The position numbers and the translations under genes are program-made. Source: DATKHR01 sp035510155 (GTDB lineage Bacteria > Acidobacteriota > Vicinamibacteria > Vicinamibacterales > CAVVIG01). Taken from it: a stretch of 64,000 nt of DNA. Positions 26,930 to 34,833 of this stretch are shown here, one piece after another. The stretch covers positions 10,305 to 74,304 of the forward strand of contig DATKHR010000065.1 of assembly GCA_035510155.1 (NCBI GenBank). The letters are read 5' to 3'. The notes beneath the pieces were generated by a model. The model did no database searches and was not told the DNA's origin. It was given only the letters and a program-made list of their open reading frames with translations. The stretch's first letter is position 1. Each line of letters starts with the position of its first letter.

Positions 26930-27907
26930 TCAGCGTTTGGAAATAATGATGTCCCCTGAAAAGGTTCGAAGCGTCAACGTCGCGCTGCCATCGCCGTAAG
27001 TTGCGGTCATCGAGTGGTTACTAAGGCCTGTGCGGCGGCCGGGGCGCCCGCGGGTACTGCTGTCGCCGCCGATGGTCAGCGGCAAGTCGGACCGGATCGA
27101 ACCGCTGAAGCTGTTGGCGTTCAAGACGAATCCTGCCGGGTTCGCCAGGGTCAACCTGATGTCACCCGAGTGGGCATTGACCTCGTAGGAGCCTCCTTTG
27201 GTGATTGTGCCGGAGTACTCGACCGTGCCGCTGATGGACTTGGCGGCAAGACGGTCGCAGCTCACATCAGTCAAGCGGACGTCGCCGCTCACCGAGCCAA
27301 GCTCCAGCGCGTGAGCCTTAATGGACTTTCCAACCAGGTTGCCGCTGACGCTCGCTGCCGACAGATCGCCGTCGGTCGCCACGCCGCCGAGCGTGACGTT
27401 GCCGGAGACGCTCTTGGCCATTTCGAGCCTTGGCGTATCCGCCATCGTCACGTCGCCGCTGATGGTTTCGCCCCGGGCGGCCCCATGTACGCCGGTCACC
27501 TTGACGTTGCCCGAGACCGAGTGGACCTCGATGGCCGCCGAGGCCGGCATCGCGATGGTGTAATCGACCGACACGCGATCATTTCTCGCAGTGTGCGTTG
27601 TGTGCACGAATACGCTGCCGCCGCGTTCCTCGACGTCGATGTGGACCGTCTGGAGCTGTCCTCGGTCACGCCCGCGCTTCACGGCTTCGATCGAGACTTC
27701 ATTTCCTGATGCGGCGGTGACGACGATGTCGCCCGAGATGTTGGAGATGCTGACGCGCCCGTCTGGGCTGACGCGCACCCTGCGCGAGAAGCGCTCGCTC
27801 TGATCGGACCCGCCGCTTCGACCTTGGTACGGGTGGGCTGCCAGCGGTGGCGCCGCAGGCATTGCCAGAATGGCCGCGGCTATGACCGAAAAGAGTGTGC
27901 GTCGCAT
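26930..27907 (-). CDS. Secreted DUF4097-type beta-repeat protein
   Basis: Predicted exported protein whose body is a run of short beta repeats of the form SVSGDVxLxxV and SISGxVxYSG, typical of DUF4097/adhesin-like domains that form a right-handed beta solenoid. A signal peptide (about residues 1-23, ending PPLAAHP) fits the start at ATG 27907; a 70-residue upstream extension is an arginine-rich shadow of the neighbouring gene. The start lies one base after the anti-sigma stop, so the genes are co-transcribed. DUF4097 proteins often accompany sigma/anti-sigma pairs; function is unknown, perhaps envelope-stress related. Confidence 0.8.
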   Translation of the reverse strand: MRRTLFSVIAAAILAMPAAPPLAAHPYQGRSGGSDQSERFSRRVRVSPDGRVSISNISGDIVVTAASGNEVSIEAVKRGRDRGQLQTVHIDVEERGGSVFVHTTHTARNDRVSVDYTIAMPASAAIEVHSVSGNVKVTGVHGAARGETISGDVTMADTPRLEMAKSVSGNVTLGGVATDGDLSAASVSGNLVGKSIKAHALELGSVSGDVRLTDVSCDRLAAKSISGTVEYSGTITKGGSYEVNAHSGDIRLTLANPAGFVLNANSFSGSIRSDLPLTIGGDSSTRGRPGRRTGLSNHSMTATYGDGSATLTLRTFSGDIIISKR

Positions 27908-27908
27908 C

Positions 27909-28673
27909 TCAGTCGCCCTTTTCCTTGAGGCCTGACACGATGCGCGCTGTGCCGGCCTCGTCGCCTTTGCGCATTTCGTTGATGAGTGCCACCGTATCCT
28001 GCAGCAGCGCGAGCTTCGTCTTGAAATTCTCCATGAGGCTGTTTGCAGCCGGCGCGCTCGACGGCTCCGCGCGGACCGCCGCGCGGCTCTCGTTGATGGC
28101 CTGGTCGATGACCGCAAGATTCTTCTGCAGCGTCTTCGCGGTCTTCGGGTCCAATGTCTTCTCTCCGGCGCCCGCGATTTGCTCCAGGCCTTTGATCGCG
28201 CGCTCGTAGTGGGCCTCGGCGGCGCGCAGCTCTGCCTCGACGGCCTCCGCGGACACTTCGTCGGCGGACGGCGCGGGGTTCGTCGCCGATGCCGAGGGCT
28301 GAGCGCCGGTCTGCGGTGCGAGGCGGCTGGTCAAGCCATAACGAAGCCCAGCGGCTGTTGCGAGGACGAGGACGGCCGCTGCCGCCATCCAGGCATACCG
28401 CGAGGCCCTGGACATCGTCGTGCGGGAGGCACCCGAAACACCACCGCGCTCTGCGCGCCGCTCCAGCTCGATTGCCCGTTCGATGCGCAGCCAGACGCGT
28501 GCCGGCGGCTCCCGCAGATCGAGCGACGAGGCGACCTGGCGGATTTCGGCCAGGTCAGCGACCAGCTGCTTGCAGTCGGCGCAGTCCTGGAGGTGCCGTT
28601 CGACGTCGGCGCGAGCGGACGCGTCGAGCGCATTCTCGATGTAGGCGTGAATGTCGTCTTCCCTCGGATGCAT
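27909..28673 (-). CDS. Zinc-finger anti-sigma factor (bitopic)
   Basis: Membrane-bound inhibitor of the adjacent ECF sigma factor. The N-terminal cytosolic domain carries the anti-sigma zinc motif HxxxCxxC (His27, Cys31, Cys34 in RHLQDCADCK). A transmembrane helix follows at about residues 95-115 (YAWMAAAAVLVLATAAGL), then a periplasmic part with a long charged helix (about 145-185, VEAELRAAEAHYERAIKGL) suggesting a coiled coil. ATG 28673 is chosen because it opens the zinc domain; the longer frame is an Arg/Pro-rich artefact. It lies 14 nt after the sigma gene and is joined to the DUF4097 gene, so the three form one unit. Confidence 0.85.
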   Translation of the reverse strand: MHPREDDIHAYIENALDASARADVERHLQDCADCKQLVADLAEIRQVASSLDLREPPARVWLRIERAIELERRAERGGVSGASRTTMSRASRYAWMAAAAVLVLATAAGLRYGLTSRLAPQTGAQPSASATNPAPSADEVSAEAVEAELRAAEAHYERAIKGLEQIAGAGEKTLDPKTAKTLQKNLAVIDQAINESRAAVRAEPSSAPAANSLMENFKTKLALLQDTVALINEMRKGDEAGTARIVSGLKEKGD

Positions 28674-28687
28674 ACCTCTGGCTTTGC

Positions 28688-29344
28688 CTACTTCAGCAGC
28701 GCGCGGAGCTTGAGCCGGGCCTTGAACACCTGCGACTTCGACGTCCCTTCCGCGACGCCAAGCAGCCGAGCGACTTCCTTGTGATCGAATCCTTCGACGT
28801 CGTGCAGGACGAATGCCTCGCGGGCGCCGTCCGGTAGCCGCTCCAGCGCGCGGTCCAGGTCGATGCGGGCGATCGGCGTGGCTCTCCGCGCTGGCGGGAC
28901 CATGGCCGGTTGGGCGTCGAGCGATTCGGTAACCTTCCTCATTTTTGCCTGCCGGCTCCTCACGTAGTCGAGACAATGGTTGAGCGCAAGCCGATACAGC
29001 CAGGTTCCAATCGTCGAGTCGCCTTTGAAGCTCCCGAGCTTCCGGTACGCTTGCAGGAAAATCTCCTGCACGAGATCTTCGCCATCCTCGGGAGACCCCG
29101 CCATGCGGCACGCCAGCGAATAGATTCGAGGCGCCTGTTGGCGATAGATCGCTTCAAAGCCTTCACGAGCCGCTGCCTCCGGGTCCCCAGGCCCCTCAAC
29201 CTCGGGTTTCGCCGTCACTCCTTTAGACGGGAAGGGGATCGGGCCACGTTGCTTTCCACTGCTCACGTCTTGAAGATACGAGGAAAATCGGCGCGCAAGT
29301 TCATTGCCGCCTGGGGCGCAGTGACCATAAAACGCGCCTGACAT
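28688..29344 (-). CDS. ECF-family RNA polymerase sigma factor
   Basis: Extracytoplasmic-function sigma factor with both expected domains: sigma2 (about residues 60-130: IYRQQAPRIYSLACRMAGSPEDGEDLVQEIFLQAY, with the DLVQE -10 recognition helix start) and sigma4 (about 155-215: LPDGAREAFVLHDVEGFDHKEVARLLGVAEGTSKSQVFKAR, a helix-turn-helix). The ATG at 29344 has AGGA at about 6 nt and overlaps the ogt 3' end by 44 nt; a GTG at 29266 with no clear ribosome site is an alternative. Activity is presumably held by the downstream zinc anti-sigma factor until an envelope signal releases it. Confidence 0.92.
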   Translation of the reverse strand: MSGAFYGHCAPGGNELARRFSSYLQDVSSGKQRGPIPFPSKGVTAKPEVEGPGDPEAAAREGFEAIYRQQAPRIYSLACRMAGSPEDGEDLVQEIFLQAYRKLGSFKGDSTIGTWLYRLALNHCLDYVRSRQAKMRKVTESLDAQPAMVPPARRATPIARIDLDRALERLPDGAREAFVLHDVEGFDHKEVARLLGVAEGTSKSQVFKARLKLRALLK

Positions 29345-29642
29345 CGCGAATCCTGCGGCCTGAAACCAGGATGCCCTCCGCGACGAGCAGCGCTCGTTTC
29401 AGGGCTTCGCTCCCACCGTACCCGCCAAGGCGTCCGCCGGACGCGATCACGCGGTGGCACGGCACGTCGCGATAGCGGCAAGTCTTCATGATATTGCCGA
29501 CGGCGCGGGCCGCGCGCGGGCGGCCGGCCATCCGAGCGACATCGCCATAAGTCGCAACGCGCCCGGGCGGAATGCTTCGCACCACGGTCAGCACGCGCCG
29601 GGAAAAGACGTCCGTTCGAGGGAGCGTGGGTCTCACGGCCAT
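29301..29642 (-). CDS. ogt: Methylated-DNA--protein-cysteine methyltransferase, single domain
   Basis: DNA repair protein that moves an alkyl group from O6-alkylguanine to its own cysteine. Only the compact DNA-binding domain is present (113 aa from ATG 29642), with the winged helix PPGRVATYGDVARMAG, arginine finger region RAARAVGNIM, and the acceptor motif PCHRVI, so it is a true transferase and not a Trp-containing alkyltransferase-like protein. The upstream 44 codons of the longer frame look non-coding. No strong ribosome site is visible. Its 3' end overlaps the start of the ECF sigma gene by 44 nt, which suggests co-transcription. It is divergent from deoA with 72 bp between starts. Confidence 0.85.
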   Translation of the reverse strand: MAVRPTLPRTDVFSRRVLTVVRSIPPGRVATYGDVARMAGRPRAARAVGNIMKTCRYRDVPCHRVIASGGRLGGYGGSEALKRALLVAEGILVSGRRIRDVRRVLWSLRPRRQ

Positions 29643-29714
29643 CGGGAGGTGTCGGCGGTCGTCGCGAGCAAAGTATACTGCGCACGCCCCGCGAACCAGG
29701 CCCAAGGACCAGAC

Positions 29715-31034
29715 GTGCGAGCCGTCGACATCATCGTGAGCAAACGGGACGGTCGCGCCCTGTCCCGCGATCAAATCCGCTCGTTCGTCTCAGGCGTCAC
29801 AGAGGGGACACTTCCTGATTATCAGGCGTCGGCGTTGTTGATGGCGATTGTCCTCCGCGGGATGAGCGCGGAGGAGACTGCGTGGTTGACCGACGCGATG
29901 GTGCACTCGGGTGTTCGCGTGGATCTCAGCGGCATCCCGGGCGTGAAAGTGGACAAGCACAGTACTGGAGGCGTCGGCGACAAGGCGTCGCTCGTGCTGG
30001 CGCCGCTCGCGGCGGCGTGTGGCGTGCCCGTGCCGATGATGTCCGGCCGGGGCCTTGGCCATACCGGCGGCACGCTCGACAAGCTGGAAGCCATACCCGG
30101 GTTCCGCGTGAACCTGTCGCTCGAGGAGATGAAAGCCGCGCTCGCCCGCACCGGTTGCGCGATGCTCGGCCAAACCGAGCAAATTGCGCCCGCCGACAAG
30201 AAGCTGTATGCCCTGCGCGACGTCACCGGCACCGTCGAGAGCATCCCTCTCATCAGCGCATCGATCATGAGCAAGAAGATTGCCGAGGGGATCGACGCGC
30301 TCGTGCTCGACGTCAAGACCGGCAGCGGCGCGTTCATGAAGACCGAAGCCGATTCGCGACGGCTGGCGGAATCGCTCGTGTCGATCGGCAACGCCTCCGG
30401 CGTGCGCACCGAAGCCATCATCACGGCGATGGACGCTCCGCTCGGCTGCGCCGTCGGCAACGCGCTCGAAGTGATCGAATGTATCGAGGTGCTGAAGGGT
30501 CGAGGGCCGGCCGATCTCGTCGAGGTGTCGCTCGAGCTCGCTGAACGCATGCTCCTGCTCGGCAAAGTGGCGCCTGATCGTCCCGACGCGAAGCGGCGGG
30601 TCGCCGAGGCGCGAGCGTCGGGCGCGGGGCTCGAACGTTTTCGACGCATCATCGAGGGCCAGGGGGGCGATCCGCGGGTCGTCGATGACTACGGCCGCCT
30701 GCCACATGTCCCCGGCCGCCACGAGGTGACGGCGGATCGCGGGGGATATGTTGTTCGGCTGGACGCCGAGCTCGTCGGTCGCGCATCAGTCGCCCTCGGA
30801 GCTGGGCGCGACCGGATCGAGGACTCCATCGACCCCGCCGTCGGGATCATGGTTCGCGCCACGGTAGGCGATCGGGTCGGCGCCGGAGATCCCGTGCTGG
30901 AGCTGCACTACCGCGACCCCGGGCGGCTCAATGCGGCTCTGGCTCTCCTGGCGCGCGCGGTCACGATCGGTGACGACCGGCCAGTCGTCCGCAGACGGCT
31001 CGTTGGAGAGGTGTCTGGAGAGGTGCCTTCGTGA
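29715..31034 (+). CDS. deoA: Pyrimidine-nucleoside / thymidine phosphorylase
   Basis: Splits thymidine, deoxyuridine and possibly uridine with phosphate to give the base and (deoxy)ribose 1-phosphate. The start RAVDIIVSKRDGRALS is diagnostic. The phosphate and sugar site signatures KVDKHSTGGVGDKASL and SGRGLGHTGGTLDKLEAIPG match the family pattern, and the C-terminal domain has the alpha/beta hammerhead end with GDRVGAGDPVLELHY. Length (439 aa) is typical. GTG 29715 has AAGGA at 6 nt; a much longer frame reading upstream is not coding. First gene of the nucleoside-salvage run, with a GTGA overlap to nupC. Confidence 0.95.
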   Translation: MRAVDIIVSKRDGRALSRDQIRSFVSGVTEGTLPDYQASALLMAIVLRGMSAEETAWLTDAMVHSGVRVDLSGIPGVKVDKHSTGGVGDKASLVLAPLAAACGVPVPMMSGRGLGHTGGTLDKLEAIPGFRVNLSLEEMKAALARTGCAMLGQTEQIAPADKKLYALRDVTGTVESIPLISASIMSKKIAEGIDALVLDVKTGSGAFMKTEADSRRLAESLVSIGNASGVRTEAIITAMDAPLGCAVGNALEVIECIEVLKGRGPADLVEVSLELAERMLLLGKVAPDRPDAKRRVAEARASGAGLERFRRIIEGQGGDPRVVDDYGRLPHVPGRHEVTADRGGYVVRLDAELVGRASVALGAGRDRIEDSIDPAVGIMVRATVGDRVGAGDPVLELHYRDPGRLNAALALLARAVTIGDDRPVVRRRLVGEVSGEVPS

Positions 31035-32278
31035 CGCCGCTCGGAACCTTGCGACCCGTAGTCGGCGCCGTCGTGATACTCGGTATCGCGTACGCCTGCT
31101 CCACGAATCGCCGCGCCATCAACTGGACGACCGTGGCATGGGGTGTGGGCCTCCAGGTGCTCTTTGCGATTATCGTGCTCAAGACGTCGGTGGGGCAGCG
31201 TGTGTTCAGCACGCTCGGAGACCTGATTACGCGCCTCCTGGGCTTCGCGGGCGTGGGCGCGGCGTTCGTGTTCGGACCGCTCGGCAGCGGAACAGTCTGG
31301 GGGCGCGTCATGACGAGCGCGCTTGGCGACGAGGGCGCGCAGTACGCGACGATCTTTGCGTTCCAGGTCCTCCCGACGATCATCTTCATCGCCGCACTGT
31401 TCGCCATACTCTATTACTTCGGCCTCATGCAGCTCGTCGTGCGGTTTTTCGCGATGATCATGCACCGCGTCATGCGCGCGAGCGGCGCGGAGTCGTTGAA
31501 TGTCGCGGCGAGCATCTTCATGGGACAGACCGAGGCGCCGCTGACGATCCGGCCGTACCTGCCGGAGATGACGCAGTCCGAGCTGATGACCGTCATGACT
31601 TCGGGGATGGCGCACATCTCGGGAGGCATCATGGCCGCCTACATCCTCTTCGGGATCGAGGCCAAGCACCTGTTGACCGCGGTCATCATGACCGCGCCCG
31701 GCACCATCATGATGGCCAAGATGCTGGTCCCTGAGACGGAGATGCCGAAGACGATGGGGACGGTGCGCTTGGAGGTGGAGCAGACCGATGTCAACGTCAT
31801 CGATGCGGCAGGGCGCGGCACGGGCGAAGGGTTGCACCTCGCGCTGAACGTCGGGGCCATGCTCATCTCGTTCCTGGCGCTGATTGCGCTCGTCAACGCG
31901 CTGCTCGGGCTCGCGCACCTCAGCCTCGAAATGATTTTTGGCTGGGTGTTCGCGCCCGTGGCGTGGGCGATGGGCGTCCCATGGCGTGATGCGCCTCAGA
32001 TCGGCAACCTGCTCGGGACGCGGATGGCGCTGAACGAGTTTGTGGCCTACTCCAAGCTCGGCCCGCTCAGACCGTCGCTCGATCCCAAGTCATTCACGAT
32101 TGCGACGTTCGCGCTGTGCGGGTTCGCAAACTTCAGCTCTATCGGGATTCAGATTGGCGGGATCGGCGCGCTCGCGCCGAACCGGCGTCACGATCTCGCG
32201 CGGCTCGGGCTGCGGGCGATGTTTGCGGGGACGCTGGCGAACTTCATGACCGCGACCATCGCCGGGTTTCTTCTGTGA
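31031..32278 (+). CDS. nupC: NupC-type concentrative nucleoside transporter
   Basis: Cation-coupled importer of nucleosides (CNT family). The order of segments matches: hydrophobic N-terminal helices, the Gate region with GPLGSGTVWG, VLPTIIFIAALFAILYYFG, the motif ESLNVAASIFMGQTEAPL that lines the substrate site, TSGMAHISGGIMAAYI, and a C-terminal NEFVAYSKLG and CGFANFSSIGIQIGG. About eight to ten membrane segments. Length (415 aa) is typical of the family. The GTG start overlaps the deoA stop (GTGA), so import is coupled to phosphorolysis. Whether protons or sodium drive it is not decided here. Confidence 0.93.
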   Translation: MTPLGTLRPVVGAVVILGIAYACSTNRRAINWTTVAWGVGLQVLFAIIVLKTSVGQRVFSTLGDLITRLLGFAGVGAAFVFGPLGSGTVWGRVMTSALGDEGAQYATIFAFQVLPTIIFIAALFAILYYFGLMQLVVRFFAMIMHRVMRASGAESLNVAASIFMGQTEAPLTIRPYLPEMTQSELMTVMTSGMAHISGGIMAAYILFGIEAKHLLTAVIMTAPGTIMMAKMLVPETEMPKTMGTVRLEVEQTDVNVIDAAGRGTGEGLHLALNVGAMLISFLALIALVNALLGLAHLSLEMIFGWVFAPVAWAMGVPWRDAPQIGNLLGTRMALNEFVAYSKLGPLRPSLDPKSFTIATFALCGFANFSSIGIQIGGIGALAPNRRHDLARLGLRAMFAGTLANFMTATIAGFLL

Positions 32279-32294
32279 ATGGAAAGGAAGTTGG

Positions 32295-33146
32295 GTGAGC
32301 TTCTACGATCAGGTGCGCGAGGCCGCGGACGCGGTGCAGGCGAGGGTCGACGAAACTCCGATCGCCGCGATCGTGCTCGGCTCCGGGCTGGGCGAGTTCG
32401 CCAACCGGCTCGCGGATGCGGTGTCGCTGCGGTACAGCGACCTGCCGCATTGGCCCGTCTCACGGGTGGTGGGTCACGAGGGTCGACTTGTCGTCGGGCG
32501 CATCGGACACTCGAACGGGAAACGAGCGGTCGTTCTCTCGGGGCGGAGCCATCTGTACGAGGGGCACAGCGCGCAGACGGTGACGTTCGGCGTTCGGGTC
32601 CTGGGCCTCCTCGGCGTGAAAACAATCGTGCTGACGAATGCGGCCGGCGGTGTGAACACCACGTTTTCGGAGGGCGCGCTTATGGTCATCGACGATCACA
32701 TCAATCTGATGGGCGCCAACCCGCTTGCGGGGCCCAACGATGACCGCTTTGGGCCGCGGTTTCCGGACATGACCGAGGTGTACTCGCTCGATCTCCGCGG
32801 AGTCGCCGATCGCGCGGCCAGGGCGAACAACCTCCGCTTGGCGCACGGCGTCTATGCGGCGTTGCTGGGTCCGAGCTATGAAACGCCTGCCGAGATTCGA
32901 TACCTCCGCGCTATCGGCGCCGACGCCGTCGGCATGTCGACCGTGCCCGAGGCAATCGCCGCCCGGCATATGGGTATGAAGGTTCTCGGCATCTCGTGCA
33001 TTACGAACATGGCGGCGGGAGTCCTGCCGGGGCCGCTCAATCACGAGGACGTGTTGGCGACGACCCGGCGAGTTCGCGGGCAGTTCATGGCTCTGCTAGA
33101 AGGCATTCTGGAGGGCATCCCGGAAGGCGTCGATGCCCGGCTCTGA
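32295..33146 (+). CDS. punA: Purine nucleoside phosphorylase, trimeric PNP-I
   Basis: Phosphorolyses inosine and guanosine to the base and ribose 1-phosphate. Family marks include the N-terminal IVLGSGLGEF phosphate loop, NAAGGVNTTFSEGALMVIDDH, the phosphate/sugar motif GPSYETPAEIRYL, MSTVPEAIAA, and SCITNMAAG with the asparagine that selects 6-oxopurines. The GPSYETPAE and TNMAAG motifs fit PNP rather than methylthioadenosine phosphorylase. GTG 32295 has a strong GGAAAGGAAG ribosome site. 16 nt after nupC; its 3' end overlaps the start of cdd by 14 nt. Confidence 0.94.
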   Translation: MSFYDQVREAADAVQARVDETPIAAIVLGSGLGEFANRLADAVSLRYSDLPHWPVSRVVGHEGRLVVGRIGHSNGKRAVVLSGRSHLYEGHSAQTVTFGVRVLGLLGVKTIVLTNAAGGVNTTFSEGALMVIDDHINLMGANPLAGPNDDRFGPRFPDMTEVYSLDLRGVADRAARANNLRLAHGVYAALLGPSYETPAEIRYLRAIGADAVGMSTVPEAIAARHMGMKVLGISCITNMAAGVLPGPLNHEDVLATTRRVRGQFMALLEGILEGIPEGVDARL

Positions 33147-33636
33147 GCGCCCCTCAGGCGGCGAGCGTCGTTCGGGCAGCGACCGACGCTCAGGCCGCGA
33201 TCGCCGGCTCGCCTCGCGACCGCGTGAGGGCCCCGATCTCGACCTCGTGGCGGCCGCGCGGCGGGCGCGCGAGCACGCCTCCGCGGCGTTCTCGAACTTC
33301 AAGGTAGGCGCCGCCCTTGAGGCCGAGGACGGGACGGTCATCACGGGTTGCAACATCGAAAACGCGACGTACGGTCTGACGATCTGCGCTGAGCGCGTCG
33401 CGATGTTCAAAGCTCTCTCAGAGGGATATCGGGCCTTCACGCGCATCGCGATTGTGGCGGACACGAGCGAGCCGACGCCGCCGTGCGGCGCATGCCGCCA
33501 GATTCTCTGGGAGTTCGGCGGCAACCTTGAGGTCCGCCTGGCAAACCTCGAGGTAGAGAAGGGCACCTATCGCCTGCAGGACCTGCTGCCGCTGCCCTTC
33601 GACGCGCGGTCCTTGGAAGCTCCGCCGCGGTTCTAG
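33133..33636 (+). CDS. cdd: Cytidine deaminase with a basic N-terminal extension
   Basis: Zinc enzyme that deaminates cytidine and deoxycytidine to uridine forms. The catalytic motif CAERVA (Cys85, Glu87) and PCGACRQ (Cys118, Cys121) supply zinc ligands and proton shuttle, and NIENATYG contacts the ribose. The core (about residues 37-150) is the short, homotetrameric type. Unusual is a 30-residue N-terminal extension rich in Arg/Ser (ERRSGSDRRSGRDRR). ATG 33133 lies within the punA 3' end (14-nt overlap); no alternative start just before the core is obvious. Confidence 0.9.
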   Translation: MPGSERPSGGERRSGSDRRSGRDRRLASRPREGPDLDLVAAARRAREHASAAFSNFKVGAALEAEDGTVITGCNIENATYGLTICAERVAMFKALSEGYRAFTRIAIVADTSEPTPPCGACRQILWEFGGNLEVRLANLEVEKGTYRLQDLLPLPFDARSLEAPPRF

Positions 33637-33677
33637 GTGCGCTGTTAGGGTCGTGCGCCCCCTGCCTTCGAGATGAT

Positions 33678-33713
33678 CGCGCGCTCTGTAAGTACGACGC
33701 GCGCTCTTGTAAG
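33678..33713 (+). repeat. Near-identical 15/16-nt direct repeat in the mtnA leader
   Basis: CGCGCGCTCTGTAAG (33678-33692) and CGCGCGCTCTTGTAAG (33698-33713) repeat at a 20-nt step, about two helical turns, and end 9 nt before the mtnA ATG. It could bind a regulator on one face of the DNA, or be a chance duplication. Confidence 0.5.
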
Positions 33714-33722
33714 ATCAATTCG

Positions 33723-34832
33723 ATGCTGCCGACGATAGTTCGCGAGGGCGACGCGGTCGTGATGATCGACCAGCGCAAGCTTCCGGTCGAGGAAATCTAC
33801 GTGCGCGCGAAGACAGCGGCCGAGGTCGCGCGCGCGATCAAGACGATGGTGATTCGGGGCGCGCCGGCGATTGGCGTGGCGGCGGCGATGGGCATCGCAC
33901 TCGCGATGCGCAAGAGCAAAGCCACCGGCACGCAGAAATTTGCCGCCGAGCTCCAGAAGACGTGCGATCTGATGGCGGCGACGCGGCCGACGGCTGTCAA
34001 TCTGTTTTGGGCCATCGATCGCATGAAGCGGACGTTCGCGTCCGCGGTTCAGGCGGGCGAGTCGGTCGATCAGATCAAGGACCGCCTCGATCAGGAGGCC
34101 CAGGCCATTCACGATGAGGACGTCGCCAGCTGTCGCGCGATGGGCGCCTTCGGCGCGGAGGTCGTGCCGGCGGACGCCCGCGTGCTGACACACTGCAATG
34201 CGGGAGCCCTGGCGACGGCCGGCTACGGGACCGCGCTCGGTGTCATTCGCGGCGCCGTCGAGCGGGGCAAGCGCGTGGCGGTCTTTGCCGACGAAACGCG
34301 CCCGTTTCTTCAGGGGGCCAGACTGACGGCGTGGGAGCTCGTCCGCGACGGCATCGAGACCACCGTCATCGCCGACAACATGAGCGGCGCGCTCATGCGC
34401 CAGCGCCGCATCGACCTGGTGATCGTCGGCGCGGATCGCATCGCGGCCAACGGGGACACGGCGAACAAGATCGGCACCTACGGCCTGGCGGTTCTCGCGC
34501 GTGAGCACAAGATTCCGTTCTATGTCGCCGCGCCGCTCTCCACGATCGATCTCAGCACGCCGGACGGCGACCACATCCCGATCGAGGAGCGGAGCAGCAA
34601 GGAGATCACGCACGTGGCCGGATCGCAGGTCGCGCCGGCAGGCGCCCTCGTCTGGAATCCTGCCTTCGACGTCACGCCGCATCACCTTATTGCCGGCATC
34701 ATCACCGAACGCGGCATCTTCCGGGCCCCGTACATCGACTCCCTGAGAGCGGCATTCAACGCCGAGGTCCCCAGCCCGGAGGCCCCGGAGCGGCACCCAC
34801 GCTGGGGTGGAAGCGCGACAGCCCCGGGCTAG
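33723..34832 (+). CDS. mtnA: Methylthioribose-1-phosphate isomerase (MtnA family)
   Basis: Isomerase converting 5-methylthioribose 1-phosphate to the ribulose form in methionine salvage; some relatives act on 5-deoxyribose or ribose phosphates. It shows MVIRGAPAIGVAAAMG near residue 42, the catalytic cysteine in LTHCNAGALATAGYGTALG (Cys158) and the acid IVGADRIAANGDTANKIGTY (Asp238). Length (369 aa) is typical. No other methionine-salvage gene (mtnK, mtnB, mtnD) is in the window; instead it follows nucleoside phosphorylases and a cytidine deaminase, which leaves its substrate open. Its stop is one base before the tsaD ATG. Confidence 0.93.
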   Translation: MLPTIVREGDAVVMIDQRKLPVEEIYVRAKTAAEVARAIKTMVIRGAPAIGVAAAMGIALAMRKSKATGTQKFAAELQKTCDLMAATRPTAVNLFWAIDRMKRTFASAVQAGESVDQIKDRLDQEAQAIHDEDVASCRAMGAFGAEVVPADARVLTHCNAGALATAGYGTALGVIRGAVERGKRVAVFADETRPFLQGARLTAWELVRDGIETTVIADNMSGALMRQRRIDLVIVGADRIAANGDTANKIGTYGLAVLAREHKIPFYVAAPLSTIDLSTPDGDHIPIEERSSKEITHVAGSQVAPAGALVWNPAFDVTPHHLIAGIITERGIFRAPYIDSLRAAFNAEVPSPEAPERHPRWGGSATAPG

Positions 34833-34833
34833 C

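Noticed and set aside
32295..33146. punA reread as methylthioadenosine phosphorylase, which would complete methionine salvage with mtnA
   Set aside because: The GPSYETPAE, MSTVPE and TNMAAG motifs fit purine nucleoside phosphorylase and not the methylthioadenosine enzyme.
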